NCBI GenBank assembly: GCA_029204225.1
Contig: CM055107.1
Coordinates: 31,397,410-31,461,409, forward strand
Direction of reading: 5' to 3'
Length of the DNA: 64,000 nt
Origin: Diphasiastrum complanatum
Taxonomy: Eukaryota > Streptophyta > Lycopodiopsida > Lycopodiales > Lycopodiaceae
In this document: positions 32,725 through 46,904 of the stretch, piece by piece
Numbering within the stretch: the first letter of the stretch is position 1
Layout of the letters: each line of letters starts with the position of its first letter
Position numbers and translations under genes: made by a program
Notes under the pieces: model-generated
Database searches by the model: none
Told to the model about the DNA's origin: nothing
What the model saw: only the letters and a program-made list of their open reading frames with translations

Positions 32725-33679
32725 TGACATATTCAGAATGGGTTTATACTCAACTTCATGGAAAGATGTCACCACCTACCTGATCCAACAAAGGTAGGCG
32801 AAGAAAACGCTATACTAAACCGACAGAGTGCTGAGAGACCGGCACTACTTCAGGTCATGGGTCCTGTTGGGGGTATTCTCAACAGTGTAAATAAATAAAA
32901 TCATCCAATAAAATGTGTTGCGAGGGCATGGCATCCTGCGTGTATAAGCCCATGGCCCAATGAGCACACAAGTGAAGTTGTAATTAAAATAATAGACTTG
33001 GGCCCTTTGTAATTAAAATAAAACTTGAGGCCCAAAGTCAATTCTAAACTTAGAGTTTACTTTTTAGAGTTGGGTCCAATTTTGGACTCACATGAATCTT
33101 GTGATTTTCAATGTACTTTTTGTGGACCCTTGGATCAAGTTGGGTCCAAGATGAATGGATAGGATCAATGTGAATATTAGCCAATAGGATTGAGGGGCAA
33201 GGGCCTTCCCCATTTTATAAAAAGGCACCATTTGTACACTATTTTCATGCTTAATAGAGAGGAGGAGACTCTACCATTTTGAGAGCTCAAGCATTCTCAT
33301 TTGCTAATCAATCTTGCTTATGCTATTGTTGTGATTGCTTGTTATTTTCATTTCCCATGCTTTTTGGTTATGCTAGTTAAGGTTTTTCCATAAGCAATGA
33401 CATTGAGCATTTGAGCTAACCTCCATCTCATCTCTCTCTCTTTCTCTCTTCTCTTCTCTCTTCCTCTTCTTTTCTATCCCTTTCCTTCACCCAAATCATG
33501 ATGAAAATTAGAGTAGAGGAGTAGAGTTAAGGGAGAGTGGTGTTAGTGGTGAATAGCGTTAGGGAGGGAGTAGGAAACTAACTAAAATTAGCATCTATGC
33601 ATAGTTAGGTACCTATCCAGTGATCTAACCCTTGTTGACAGGCGGGAGGGCTATACTACGCGAGATCTTCGACCCTACA
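32725..33679 (+). mobile_element. Family D 3' end and LTR
   Basis: 32757-32820 (AAAGATGTC, ACCTACCTGATCCAACA, TATACTAAACCG) matches the end of the minus-strand family D ORF at 60265-60330. The shared terminal interior GACCGGCACTACTT...GGGTCC (32837-32864) precedes an LTR starting TGTTGGGGGTATTC at 32865. The LTR has a TATAAAAA box at 33215, a CT-rich tract at 33429-33475 and an apparent end CCCTACA at 33679. The sister LTR is 59370-60218 on the minus strand. Confidence 0.75.
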
Positions 33680-35079
33680 CCGTTGCAAGCAAGTCACGTG
33701 TTAGTATTGATTTTTCAACAATATACAAGATATGTACCACCATATTCTCCCCATTACATGACCCCAACTTTATGGTATTAAGTGAAGACAATGCATTTTC
33801 TAACAACACAACTACATAAAACCAATTCGGGTATTATTGCCTAGCTAATCAGCTCCTATGATTTACCACTTCAAGTACAAGATAGCTTAATTTGCAACAA
33901 AACCATGGCACTATAATTACAAATTATTTACTGGTACTAAGTTCTGAGCTCAATTGAATTTCAAAATATGTTGCTTGTTGCAAACAAACCACATTCGTAT
34001 TGGATTTTTCTCTAAAAAGAATACACAATTTTTTGTGCACCAAGCTTTTCCACCTATTGCATGACCCAAAATCTAGGCATTAAAAACTTTGACAAGATCT
34101 TGGTCATGTTAATTAAGAAATGGTCAATGTTACTAGTTTTTTACATATGCATTGTTACAATTTCCACCCATCCATCACTTTAGTAATTGTAACTCCTCGC
34201 TTTGTGAATGCTCGAAATGGACTATAATCTTCGACTGTTAATTTACTATATCTTTTTTTTGTCTGAATTAATGACGGTGATGAATTGCAAGCCTCTGCCC
34301 TTGAAATGGCTTTTGGAAATGTCCATACACATGATGACATGCAAAAGATATCCCAATATTAAACCTATCTAAGTAGCGCAATGAGACAAAATATATGTAC
34401 TTTAGCTTTAACTGAACCTAGCAACAAACACTATTACTTGTTTGCAACTGGTTTAAAAAAAACCCATCTACTATGAACCCAAGACAAAAACCTAGGCACA
34501 CAATAATACAGTAATATTATGAAATAGATACATACAAGATAGTTTTTTTTTTTTTGACAAATGTAAGTGGTTTCACTTTGTTGCACCTAACTACCAATAC
34601 ATGTAAAAGCAAATGACTTAAAAAGAAAATGGCTTTAAAAAGCTCAAATACATTGACACTCATGGACAAATCATATAACGTGCTCGTTTTTTTTCATATT
34701 AGTAAAGAATGCGAACACCAAAATCTTATTAACGATACATTCATTATAAACTAATTACGAAGTGTTTATTAGTGTTAATCATACAAGTCTTGAGCTCAGT
34801 TATAGTTTAACATTCACCTACAATTGCAATTCTATTATGTAATAGTGTCGGGTCTTCCACCAACATCAGTACGTAATATTTCATGCACCAGGATTTTCCA
34901 CCTGATGGATGCCAAAACATAAATTAAGTTCCTATAAATTAACGTACAATTAAGACTCTACAAATTAGCGTAGCATGAACTAGTAAGCATGAAACATAAA
35001 TCAATATATTATGGATTATGGTAGCATGAATTAGCAAGCATCGAACATAAACAAATGGCATCATACTTACACGCACACG

Positions 35080-35218
35080 CACACGTAAACCCTAAACCCT
35101 CACGAAGAGGGAAAAAAAGAGAGAACATAATAGAGTGTTAATCAAGCGCACACACACACGTAAATAAACCCTCACGAAGAGGGGAAAAAAGAGAGAACAT
35201 AATAGAGTGTTAATCAAA
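35080..35218 (+). repeat. Direct duplication, about 70 bp
   Basis: CGCACACG...TAAACCCT, CACGAAGAGG, AAAAAGAGAGAACATAATAG and AGTGTTAATCAA occur twice in succession (about 35085-35145 and 35155-35212) with few changes. Confidence 0.85.
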
Positions 35219-35396
35219 ACTCTCGAACCGTACGATTATATCCTATTCCAGAATGTCACCACATGCTCTCTCCCTGTGGCGTTTGGGCTTTCTTGTGGAA
35301 TTGATCGTCCAGCAAGAAACATTCGCACCACACCTTTAACGGAAGAAAACAAGGGCTACACACCTTCCTAGAATTGAGAGTTGTGGTTATCTTGAA

Positions 35397-35405
<9 letters not shown>

Positions 35406-35493
<88 letters not shown>
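35406..35493. repeat. (CT)n microsatellite
   Basis: About 43 uninterrupted CT repeats. It lies in the dispersed repeat region and I could not assign it to an LTR. Confidence 0.95.
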
Positions 35494-36660
35494 ACCATAA
35501 AACATAACTAATACATACCGCAAAAACTAAGATCCTACAAATTAAAGTAGCATGAATAAATTAAGATTCTACAAATGAGAGTACCATGAAAGCATGGGAC
35601 ATAAATCAAAGTACTTCGAATTAGGGTAGCATGAACTAGTAAGCATGGAACATAAACGATTGGCACCATACCTATAGGCACATGCACACAAGCACACCCA
35701 CACCCTAAACCTTATTAACGTAACCACAATTATAGCACGTGATAGCGTGAAGTTTTCTACCAACAGTACAATATTACGTGCACGATGAGTTTCTACTTAA
35801 TGCATGGCCAAAAGCTTTTACTTTAAAAACATTGACAAGGTCTTGGCAATGGCAGTAAAGAAACAATCAAAACACCATAATCTCATCAATAGTATGCCCA
35901 AAGTACTTAATTACAGAATATTTGTTGTGGAATATGTAAGTTCTAGGCTCAATTAAAGTTTACTATCTATCTACAACAATCATGTATTAGTGTTGGATTT
36001 TCCACCAACAATAGTATGTAATATTTTAAGCACGAGGGTTTTCCACCTAATGCATAGGCAAAAGCCTGTAGGCCAAAAAGATTGACAAAATTATGGTCAT
36101 GGCAATCAAATAACGATCGATATTGTTGATTTCGTACATATGCATTGTTACAGTACCCACATATTCATTATATGGCCACAATATATCTAACTATCACAAT
36201 ACATGCACAAGCAAAAAACCTAACTAAGAAGCTTAAATACAGTGATGTGCATGAATAAAACATATTTCGAGCTCAATTTTTTTTTCATATTTGCAAAAAA
36301 TATGAACGCCATAATCTCATCAACAAAGCGTCAAAAGGGAACTGATTACTGTCTATTCATTGCTGTTAGTTCTTGTGTAAGTTCGGCGCTCAATTAAAGT
36401 TTATGATTTACCTACAACTACAACTAAAGCACGTACTAGTGTTGGATTTTCCACCAATAATAATATGCAATAATTCATGCACCAGGATTTTCCACCTGAT
36501 GGATGGCCAAAAGTTTACGCATTTAGAGAATGTTTAAAATCTTGGCAATGACAATCAAGAAATGTTCAATGTTTTTGATTTCGTACATATGCATTATTAC
36601 AATACTCTTATTAAATTGTTACAATACCTACCTACTATGCACTTAATATAGAAACTTAGT

Positions 36661-37717
36661 CACGCAAATTATGAAATAGAACACTTTCATAATGCTATAA
36701 TTTTGTAACTGTACGTAGTGCAAGTATATTTTATCCGAGCATCAGAATACACATAAAACAAAGCAAATAACCCAAACCAGAATGGCTTTACAAACCTCAA
36801 ATACATCGTCAATAATGCATAAAGCATATAATTTGGTCATTTTTTTCATATTCGTAAAGAATGTGGAGGCCAAATCTCATTAGACACATCCAAAATAATT
36901 GAACGAATCTCACAATAACCCATACAAAATTCTTCTTAGTTTTCGTCTCCAATTTACAAAAATCAGAAAATTTTCAATCAGACCGATTCATTTATCCGAA
37001 GCACAATCACAAATATTACAATCTAATATTACTACCCAAAGAAATCCCAAAAGGCACTCTTGCAAAGAAATACATATCAAACAACTAGCCAACATTAATG
37101 ACTATTAACATTTCTATACACTTAACATGGAAAATGTTGGCTTGAAAAAAAAATTCAGTTTCATTACAAATTATTTAATGCTCCTAGTTTTGTAATTTGA
37201 TTCCATAGCCGCCTCTCCATTCGCGAAAAAAAAAACTCTATGTCTACAGACAGATATATCACCTTTGCTTCTGTTATTCTTAGATGGTACTAAATGGATA
37301 CATAAGGTCTGGGCAAGGCTTCAGAAAAGCTGAAAGGTTGCTAGTGTGATTGGAAAAACTCCAAATGTTGATGTGAGCTATCTCGAAAATCTTGCAATCT
37401 AATATCTAACAGGAACGTCTTGGAATGAATGGTTATGTTGTTCTTTCTGATAACGAAATGCATGCGGGTAATGGGAATGCCAAAATTGAGACAAGACAGA
37501 CACGTGTCAGGAAGGAATCTCGTAATCTGACCCCAACAAAGTATCTCGTTATTGACCTGAGGGGACGTTGAAAATGCATATATGTATAGCTAGAACTTTC
37601 GCATCAATATTGAAGCTACAGATGCTTTCTGGTAGAAAATTACCTCTACTTCCCCACATATATCATGGCAAACCAAGACTCTGGATTCTGAAACGAATAA
37701 TTTTTTTATTATTATTG
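36661..37717. other. Unassigned A+T-rich DNA left of family F element
   Basis: No gene, RNA gene or LTR was recognised. Small frames such as 36899-37108 and 37568-37768 show no domain. The right edge is the family F LTR start; ATTATTATTG precedes it. Confidence 0.3.
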
Positions 37718-38199
37718 TGTTGTGGGTATTTCCTTCACAGTAATAAACAAGTGGGTCCCACCACTTAAAATATTGTTGGCCAAGCCTTACCTAGTGGGCC
37801 TCGCCACAGTACATTGTAAGTAGGGTAATAAGTGTGAGGGCACTGGCATCTTGCGCGTGTAAGCCCAACCCAGCACAAGTTGCAAGTTGTAATTCCTAGG
37901 AATAAGAGACTAGGGGAATAAAACTCTAAAATGACATTAGAGGTCCTAAGTCAAGTTGCAAATAAAAAGCTAAAATGGTCCAACTTAAAACGCACATGAA
38001 TCATGTGAGTGCCCTTGTGCTTTCTTAGCACCAATAGATTTAAGTTGTGTTTATTTTAAAGGCTTGGATTAGAATCCTTGCCCCAATGAAGTGGCCAATG
38101 AGAGTGAAGGAGGCTCACCTCTGAAATCTATAAGAGAGAGCCATTTCCTTTGCATTGTATCATCTTCCATTCTCATTTTAATTAAACTCTCTTGGTTTT

Positions 38200-38294
<95 letters not shown>

Positions 38295-38482
38295 ATTGGG
38301 ATAGAATAGCTTTGGGTAGGCACTCGAGCCCCCAAAGCCTTTCTCAACCTAGGTGTTCTCTCTCTCCCTCTCTCCACTCTCTTTCTCCTCTCTCTCCTCT
38401 CCCTCTCTCTTCTTGCTATGCAGGTGAAGGCGAGGTTGTCGCTCCCAGCGACGGACCCCTATGCTACATCTATGACACAACA
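37718..38482 (+). repeat. Family F 5' LTR
   Basis: 765 bp. A CTATAAGAG box at about 38127 is followed about 70 bp later by a CT microsatellite, then a CT-rich region and GTCGCTCCCAGCGACGG near 38438-38455, a perfect GTCGCT...AGCGAC inverted repeat. It ends ATGACACAACA before the primer-binding site. Confidence 0.88.
38203..38292. repeat. (CT)n microsatellite in family F 5' LTR
   Basis: About 90 bp of pure CT repeats. The partner 3' LTR has about 63 bp at the same site (43297-43359). Confidence 0.95.
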
Positions 38483-38989
38483 GTGGCGTTGTTGTCGGGG
38501 AGCGCCACACACTCGTTTCGCCGCATAGCTTTCTTACTCTCTTTCTTCTTTTCCTCTATCTCTCTCATCATTCTTTTTCATAAAAAAAAATTGAATTTTA
38601 AGAGTAGAATAGTGTGAGTAGTGTTAGTTTTTGTCGTTTTTTCGTGATTTTTTTGTTTGTTTGCACTATAGGGAGAGATTCTGAGGTGGGAGGATCATAT
38701 CCAAGCACCCAATCTCTTCGTTAATCCATACAATCCATAAAAATCAGAAAAAATAAAATAAAATAAAATAAAAAAAAAGCTCAAAATTTGTTTTTGGAGG
38801 AAAATAGAGAGGCAAAATCTCATCTGATTTTGATTTCTCAAAAACCAGCAAGAACTAACCTTCTCATGACTGGCAGCACTGTCCCAGACTTGCGTAGAAG
38901 CCTATAAAGGTTACTTCCCAATAGATTTTGAAAAAACAGAGAAAAACCCAAAAAAATTCAAAAATCCTTTGTAAAAATCAAAAAAAAAA

Positions 38990-40560
38990 TTCAAAAATCA
39001 AAACTAACCTTTGCAGAGCTCGTTGAAGTTCCATCTCACTGAGACAAGGACACAGAGAAGTCTGCGAGAGTTAGATCCCAGAAAAAGTGCCCATGTGAAG
39101 GTTCCCAAGAGCAAAAAATGGCCTAGAACCTTCTCAGACAACAAATTTTTGAGTTTCCTTGGGAAGTAACCTTCGTAGAGCTCTTTGAAGTTCCATCTCA
39201 CTGAGACAAGGACACAGAGAAGTCTGTGAGAGTTAGATCCCAAAAAAAGTGCCCCTGTGGAGGTTTTCAAAAGCAAAAAATGGCCTAGAACCTTCTCAGA
39301 CAACAAATTTTTGAGTTTCCTTGGAAAGTAACCTTCGCAGAGCTCTCTAAATTTACATCTCACTGAGACAAGGACACAGAGAAGTCTGCGAGAGTTAGAT
39401 CCCAAAAAAAAATGCGCCTATGAAGGTTCCCAAGAGCAAAAAGTGGGCTAGAACCTTCTCAGATAGCAGGTTTTTGAGTTTCCCTGGGAAGTAACTCTTG
39501 CACATTGGTAAGCAAGTGGATCTAACTCAGATACAAGCACATACCAGCCTGCAAAGATTAGTTCCCAGAAAATCTCAAAATTTGGACAAAAAGACCCCAA
39601 AAAATGCAATTTTTTCAAGATTTTTGGAGTTTCTTTGGGAAGTAGCCCTCATAGCTTGGTGAACAGCTGAATCTAACTGAGAAACAAGAGCATACCAGTC
39701 TACAAGAGTTTGTTCCCAGAAAATCTTAAAATTTTGCAAAAGAAATCCCAAAAAAAATACAATTTTTCAAGATTTTTTGAGTTTCCTTGGGAAGTAACTC
39801 TTTCAACTTGGTGAACAGCTGAATCTAACTGAGATACAAGTTCATACTAGTCTTCAAGGGTTTGTTCCTAGAAAATTTTAAAATTTTGCAAAAAAAACCC
39901 CAAACAAAGCACTTTTTTCAAGATTTTTTAAGTTTCCTTGGGAAGTAAGTCTCGCAGGTTTGTAAGCAAGTGAATATGACTTAGATACAAGTGCATACCA
40001 GTCTACAAGGGTCTTTCCCCAGAAAATCTTGAAATTTTACAAAAAAAAACCCAAAAAAAAGCACTTTTTTCAAGATTTTTTGAGTTTCCTTGAAAAGTAA
40101 CTCTTGCAGCTTGTTTAGAAAGTGAATCTAGCTGAGATACAAGTTCATACCAATCTAAAAGGGTTTTTTTCTCAGAAAATCTTAAAATATTGCAAAAATG
40201 CACTTTTTTCAAGATTTTTTTAGTTTCCTTGGGAAGTAGCTCTTTCAGCTTTGTGAGAAGGTGAATCTAACTTAGATACAAGTTCATACCAGTCTGCAAG
40301 GGTTTTTTCCAAGAAAATCTTAAAAGTTTGCAAAAAAAAACCCCAAAAAAATGCACTTTTCTCAATATTTTTGAGTTTCCTTGGGAAGTAACTCTTGCAG
40401 CTTTGTGAGCGAGTGAATTTGACTTAGATACAAGTGTACACTAGTCTGAAAGGATTTGTTCCCAGATAATAAATTTTTTGCAAAAAAAATCTCAAAAAAA
40501 ATGCATTTTTTCCATGATTTTTAAGATTTGCTGGGAAGTAACCTTTGCAAAGAGTTTTTA
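38990..40560 (+). repeat. Degenerate tandem array in the family F leader
   Basis: From about 39005 to 39480 three copies of a roughly 145-170 bp unit carry CTCACTGAGACAAGGACACAG and GAGTTAGATCCCA. From about 39480 to 40560 seven or so copies of a related unit of about 140-170 bp carry GAGTTTCCTTGGGAAGTAACTC, GATACAAGTGCATACCAGTCT and TTGTTCCCAGAAAATCTT, in pieces. The two sets share the TTTCCTTGGGAAGTAAC and GATCCCAG/GTTCCCAG core. It is non-coding and sits between the primer-binding site and Gag, where other LTR elements have packaging signals. Confidence 0.82.
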
Positions 40561-41218
40561 TAGATATATCTAACCTAGATCTATCTATTGTAAAAGTTTT
40601 GTGAAGATCCAATGGTTAGATTTTCAATTATTTAAGAAAAAGTGCCAAAAAGTGCCAAAAAACTAAGGTTTTTCCAGATCCTGACAAATCTATCCATCAA
40701 GAACTCTTGTAGAACTCACATTGTCTAGAAATGGTCCAAATACAGCTACTGTAGGAAGGTTGAAGGTTTGATTCACTCAGATCTAAAGAAATCTAAAAAA
40801 TAAAAAATCACAAAAAACCAAGAAAAATGGCTAAAATCACACTATTAGCCAACTGAAACTAATCAGATCTTGTCAAATCTAGGTTGCAGTCACATTATCC
40901 ATCAAGATCCAACATCCCTGGACTGAATCAAGTGAATGAACCTCAGATCAAGCCGATCAGTTTCCTCCACATCAACCACTATCCATCCATCATTCTTCTG
41001 TCCCATCTCTATTTCATCTTCTATCTCCATCTCTGCTCAATAATTCCATTTCTGTCTCTATTCTCATCCATACTGATCCACCGTTTAGCGATTCTCTTCT
41101 CTCTTTTTTCTTTTCCATCTCCCACAAAAAAAAAAAAGAGGTTGGAACACCAGAGTCATTGAGCAAACCTTGAAGCAATTCACCAACCAACTACTTTTCG
41201 ACATTCTAGTGCTGAACT

Positions 41219-42650
41219 ATGGAGACCGCCCTTGTAGGATTATCGAAATTACAAAAGTTCCCTGCTGAAACAATCCGAGACTACACCTATCGAATCTATC
41301 ATCTAGTGAAGGATTGTGATCCCCCGATTTTCCAACAGATCATCATGGCAAAATACTATGTCGGACTGCCCAAAAGGATCAGATATGGTATGGAAGAGTT
41401 AGCATCCTATGTGTTGCTTGCACAACTTTGTAAGGATGCTGCCTTGATGGAAATCTCACTCGGGAAGAAGGATTTTCCCTATCCAGATGGGAAATCAGAG
41501 CAACAAAGGTCGACAACGAGCGATGATCCAACAAGAATGGAACCCCATGCAAGACAACAAAGTGCAGCAAGGTCAAGCATATCAAGTGCAACAGAAGACC
41601 AAGAACCTTGCACCTCAAGCTGTCAGCAAGCTTATGTTCGCTCTATTAAGTTTTTTGAAAAGGACGAATGTACATACTATTTTGGAAATCATTCGAGTGC
41701 AAGATGTCCAGTCAAGAATTCTTGACATGATGGCCCAAAGGTGAAGCAGAAGGTCCGACAGCCAGATCCAGCGGTTCAACAGTCAAAAGCAAAATCAAGC
41801 CAACAAGGAGCTCATCTGAAGGATGGATGTCAGATAAACCCATCTAAATCACGAATTTCTTCAACAAACAGTGGCAAGGTAGAAGTTTTGGTTATATCCT
41901 CTTACATGTCACCGAACTCCATGGAGTACCATAAGAACCTACTAGTCTACTTTGTGGAAGGTCCTAAGGGAAATCTATTACCAGTGTATGCCTATCAACT
42001 TAGAGGCGATGGTGTATTGCACTTGGTAAGATGCTATGGATGCGGAGGAAAACACCGACGTGCTGAATGTCCACATCGAGGGGATCCATCAACATTTGAT
42101 CCCTCGTATTCAAAATGTGGAGTTAATCATCCATGCCGAGATTGCCCAATGAGAAATCCACAAATATCCAGAAGGCATCTGGCCTATGTAGACCGACATG
42201 CAACTGTGGTGACCCTTCCACCTCGAACGCACTATAAAAGAAAAATCTTAGTGCCACCGGGTTATGAAGCGAGTGATGATGAAGACAATCTGGCGAAAGT
42301 CCCAAAGTACGCAAAGATACCCTCGGGCAAACAAGTAAAACCATCACAGAAGACAAAGGTGTTAGAATCCATATCATGCCAATGGTAACTGAGGAAGTCA
42401 AGAAATTGGCATCCGACGAAGTCCAACGAATTTTACCAGGTCTCTTGGCACAATCACTACAAAGAATTATTAGTGATGAAGTACAAAGGGACCAGCGTCA
42501 ATAGGACAACTTGAAGGCAATTCAGCACAAGATCCAAGAAAAACTGCCATCACGCAGCCTTCAACGGGAAAGTGCAATGACCAAGGGAAGACTAAAGTTG
42601 ATGATTGTCCCTCAACGAGCAAGATTCAACCAAAGTCTCATTGGTCCATA
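41219..42650 (+). pseudogene. Family F Gag with zinc knuckles, frameshifted
   Basis: 41219-41725 reads LSKLQKFPAETIRDYTYRIY, YVGLPKRIRYG and LAQLCKDAALMEI, the C-terminal half of a Gypsy-type capsid. It then has a decayed knuckle (CTYYFGNHSSARC). Another frame (41741-42388) has CYGCGGKHRRAEC, a CX2CX3HX4C knuckle, and a second with its first Cys replaced by Tyr (YSKCGVNHPCRDC). A LAYVDRHA...LVPPGYEASDDED segment follows. Past the stop at 42388, a further frame still reads EEVKKLASDEVQRI and ITQPSTGKC. Part of this text is copied on the minus strand at 55680-56160. A nucleic-acid-binding structural role is the family norm; this copy is broken. Confidence 0.75.
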
Positions 42651-42803
42651 ATGCAGCAGCCCAAACCAATGCCAAATCTGGGTATATCCATTCTTCACAG
42701 GCCAAATCCAGGGTATATGCAAGCCCAAATAGGCCTCCAGTATAGCAAGCGCCAGCACCTACAATGACAAAAAGAGACCGGCACTACTTTGGGGGGTGGA
42801 CCC

Positions 42804-43291
42804 TGTTGTGGGTATTTCTTGCACAATAATAAACAAGTGGGTCCCACCACTTAAAATATTGTTGGCCAAGCCTTACCTAGTAGGCCCCGCCACAGTACAT
42901 TGTAAGTAGAATAATAAGTGTGAGGGCACTAGCATCTTGAGTGTGTAAGCCCAGCCCTACACAAGTTGCAAGTTGTAATTCCTAGGAATAAGAGACACTA
43001 GGGGCTTAAAACTCTAAAATGACATTAGAGGTCCTAAGTCAAGTTGCAAATAAAAAAACTAAAAGGGTCCAACTTAAAACTCACATGAATCATGTGAGTG
43101 CCCTTGTGCTTTCTTAAAACCAATAGATTCAAGTTGTGTTTATTTTAAAGGCTTGGATTAGAATCTTTGCCCCAATGAAGTGGCCAATGAGAGTGAATGA
43201 GACTCACCTCTAAAACCTATAAGAGGGAGCCATTTCCTATGTATTGTATCATCTTTCATTCTCATTCTAATAAAACTCTCTTGGTTTTTCC

Positions 43292-43362
<71 letters not shown>

Positions 43363-43449
43363 ACGTTGGGATAGAATAGCTTTGGATAGATGCTCGAGCC
43401 CCCAAAGCCTCTCTCAACCTAGGTGTTCTCTCTCTCCCTCTCTCCACTC
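42804..43449 (+). repeat. Family F 3' LTR, truncated
   Basis: It matches the 5' LTR from TGTTGTGGGTATT to TCTCTCCACTC with scattered substitutions and small indels. Similarity stops at about 43449 and unrelated A+T-rich DNA follows. Confidence 0.88.
43297..43359. repeat. (CT)n microsatellite in family F 3' LTR
   Basis: About 63 bp of pure CT, homologous in position to 38203-38292 but shorter. Confidence 0.95.
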
Positions 43450-44400
43450 CACTTTCCAATGTACTTTATGTTCTATTTCACATCATTGGTATTGTTTACT
43501 AATAAAAAATAGTCTTATTTAAATTTTACATTTTGTAATATTTTTTAAATGCTAAAATTTTAAAATTGAATGGCAAATAGGTTTTAAAAAACAATTTGAC
43601 CTCTTTAAAATTATTTTTTTTTTGCAAAAATCGTAAATAAATATATTGTGAGATTTTAATTTTACCTATTTAAATTCTAAAATTTTCAATGATTTGAATG
43701 CATGATTTTTACAATGTCTTGTATTACTCATCCCAAAATTTAATATATCCGAAAAATGAAACATTTACTTTTTTATTACTAAATTACTGAATTTGCAAAA
43801 AATCGTAAGGACTTAAAGTCTCTCCACCATTTCTTATTCAAAAGATTTCGTGTCTTAGTTAAATTGTGTCTATTAGTTTAGAGGATCGATTCATGCTAGC
43901 TCAATGAGAAATTCTCTGTCTCACGGACTATCCACTTCTTTATCTTTGCAAGTTGGTTTATGGGAGGTATCACGATTGGCACCCCCTTGAACATTGTGCC
44001 TCATGTGGATGTTTTGTTTTACTAGACGTTACAAGCATAACGTTGTGCTCACCCTAAAATTTCTTTGGTGACACTCTTGGTTCCTTAGAAATTATTGTGC
44101 TCTTATGGGTAGGTGAAGTCCTAAGCCCATGGTATAAATAGACCATAACTCATTGCTTGTTAAATAATTGTTCAAGGCCTAGTTGCTTTAATACAAGAAT
44201 ATAGATTAATTTATCACATTATGTATTAAAAAAAGAATTCCTCAATGACCTTTCCAAGTTTCCATTGAAACATCCTACCGTAAAAGATGGAGAGGTTATT
44301 ATAGTGAGCCATTTTTATGACTCAATGGAAAGGATACCATAAATGCATTCTCTTACTTAAAGATATATGATGCTATCCAAAATGGTAATGGTAGGGTTGA
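43450..44400. other. Unassigned A+T-rich DNA
   Basis: I see no coding region, RNA gene or LTR. Homopolymer-rich runs occur near 43600-43625. Confidence 0.3.
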
Positions 44401-44405
44401 CCACA

Positions 44406-44407
<2 letters not shown>

Positions 44408-44437
<30 letters not shown>
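44408..44437. repeat. (AT)n microsatellite
   Basis: About 15 AT repeats, ending TATATAGC. Confidence 0.95.
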
Positions 44438-44438
<1 letters not shown>

Positions 44439-44594
44439 CACCACCAATGAGTCTAGGTTGTGTTCTATACAACATTGTATCATGCCCACACTTCGTTGTT
44501 TTTGTGGCATAGAGCATTGGATCACATTTTTCCAAAAACGAAAATCATGAGGTAGGATTTCAAGGGAATACATATTATATTATGGTCTACATTT

Positions 44595-44597
<3 letters not shown>

Positions 44598-44671
<74 letters not shown>
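44598..44671. repeat. (CT)n microsatellite
   Basis: About 36 pure CT repeats, not assigned to an LTR. Confidence 0.95.
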
Positions 44672-44675
<4 letters not shown>

Positions 44676-44979
44676 CATTATATAAGAACCACTTACTTCG
44701 ACCAATCCTTTAAACAAATTATGAAAATTTATGATTGTATCAATTGCGTAAGCAGCTACTAATTGCTACATACTCAAAATGTTAAGGATTCTCTTGAAAT
44801 GTGGCCATATTTTTAAAAGAAATTGGAAAAGGGAGAGGGAGAGATTAATGCTCGATGCCATGAAAATAGTCATTTGCGACCATAGAGACTTCCATAAAAT
44901 TTCTTTGAGTCATAATAGGGTGTTGTAAGGAATAGTATGGGGGTCAAACGAGGTCCACCTTGGGTCATGGGTGTCATCA

Positions 44980-46900
<1,921 letters not shown>

Positions 46901-46904
46901 AGCA

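Larger units (their letters stand above)
33680..36660. repeat. Dispersed long repeat, about six degenerate copies
   Basis: The block GT(A/G)TTGGATTTTCCACCAACA...GTA..TAATATTTCATGCACCAGGATTTTCCACCTGATG, read in pieces, recurs with decay near 33700, 33990, 34830, 35740, 35980 and 36430. Spacing varies from about 240 to 900 bp. Several copies continue into TTGACAAGATCTTGG(C/T)CATG...ATCAAGAAATG and CATATGCATTGTTACAAT. No coding content. A further copy is at about 24640. It behaves like an old, partly tandem repeat family rather than an LTR. Confidence 0.65.
37718..43449 (+). mobile_element. Family F LTR element: Gag only, no pol
   Basis: The 5' LTR (37718-38482, TGTTGTGGGTATT...ACACAACA) is followed by primer-binding site TGGCGTTGTTGTCGGGG (38484). 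A long A-rich leader with a tandem array, a broken Gag with zinc knuckles (41219-42650) and a G-rich tract (GGGGGGTGGACCC, 42791-42803) lead to a 3' LTR starting TGTTGTGGGTATT at 42804. The last about 115 bp of the 3' LTR are missing, so no target duplication can be scored. No protease, integrase or RT is seen. The Gag-only plan matches what has been called TR-GAG elements in plants. Confidence 0.88.

Noticed and set aside
35092-35110. Telomere-type repeat (TAAACCC)
   Set aside because: Only about two units occur, in a tandem duplication. Not a telomeric array.
38990-40560. CRISPR array
   Set aside because: Units are 140-170 bp, degenerate and without spacers, inside a plant LTR element.
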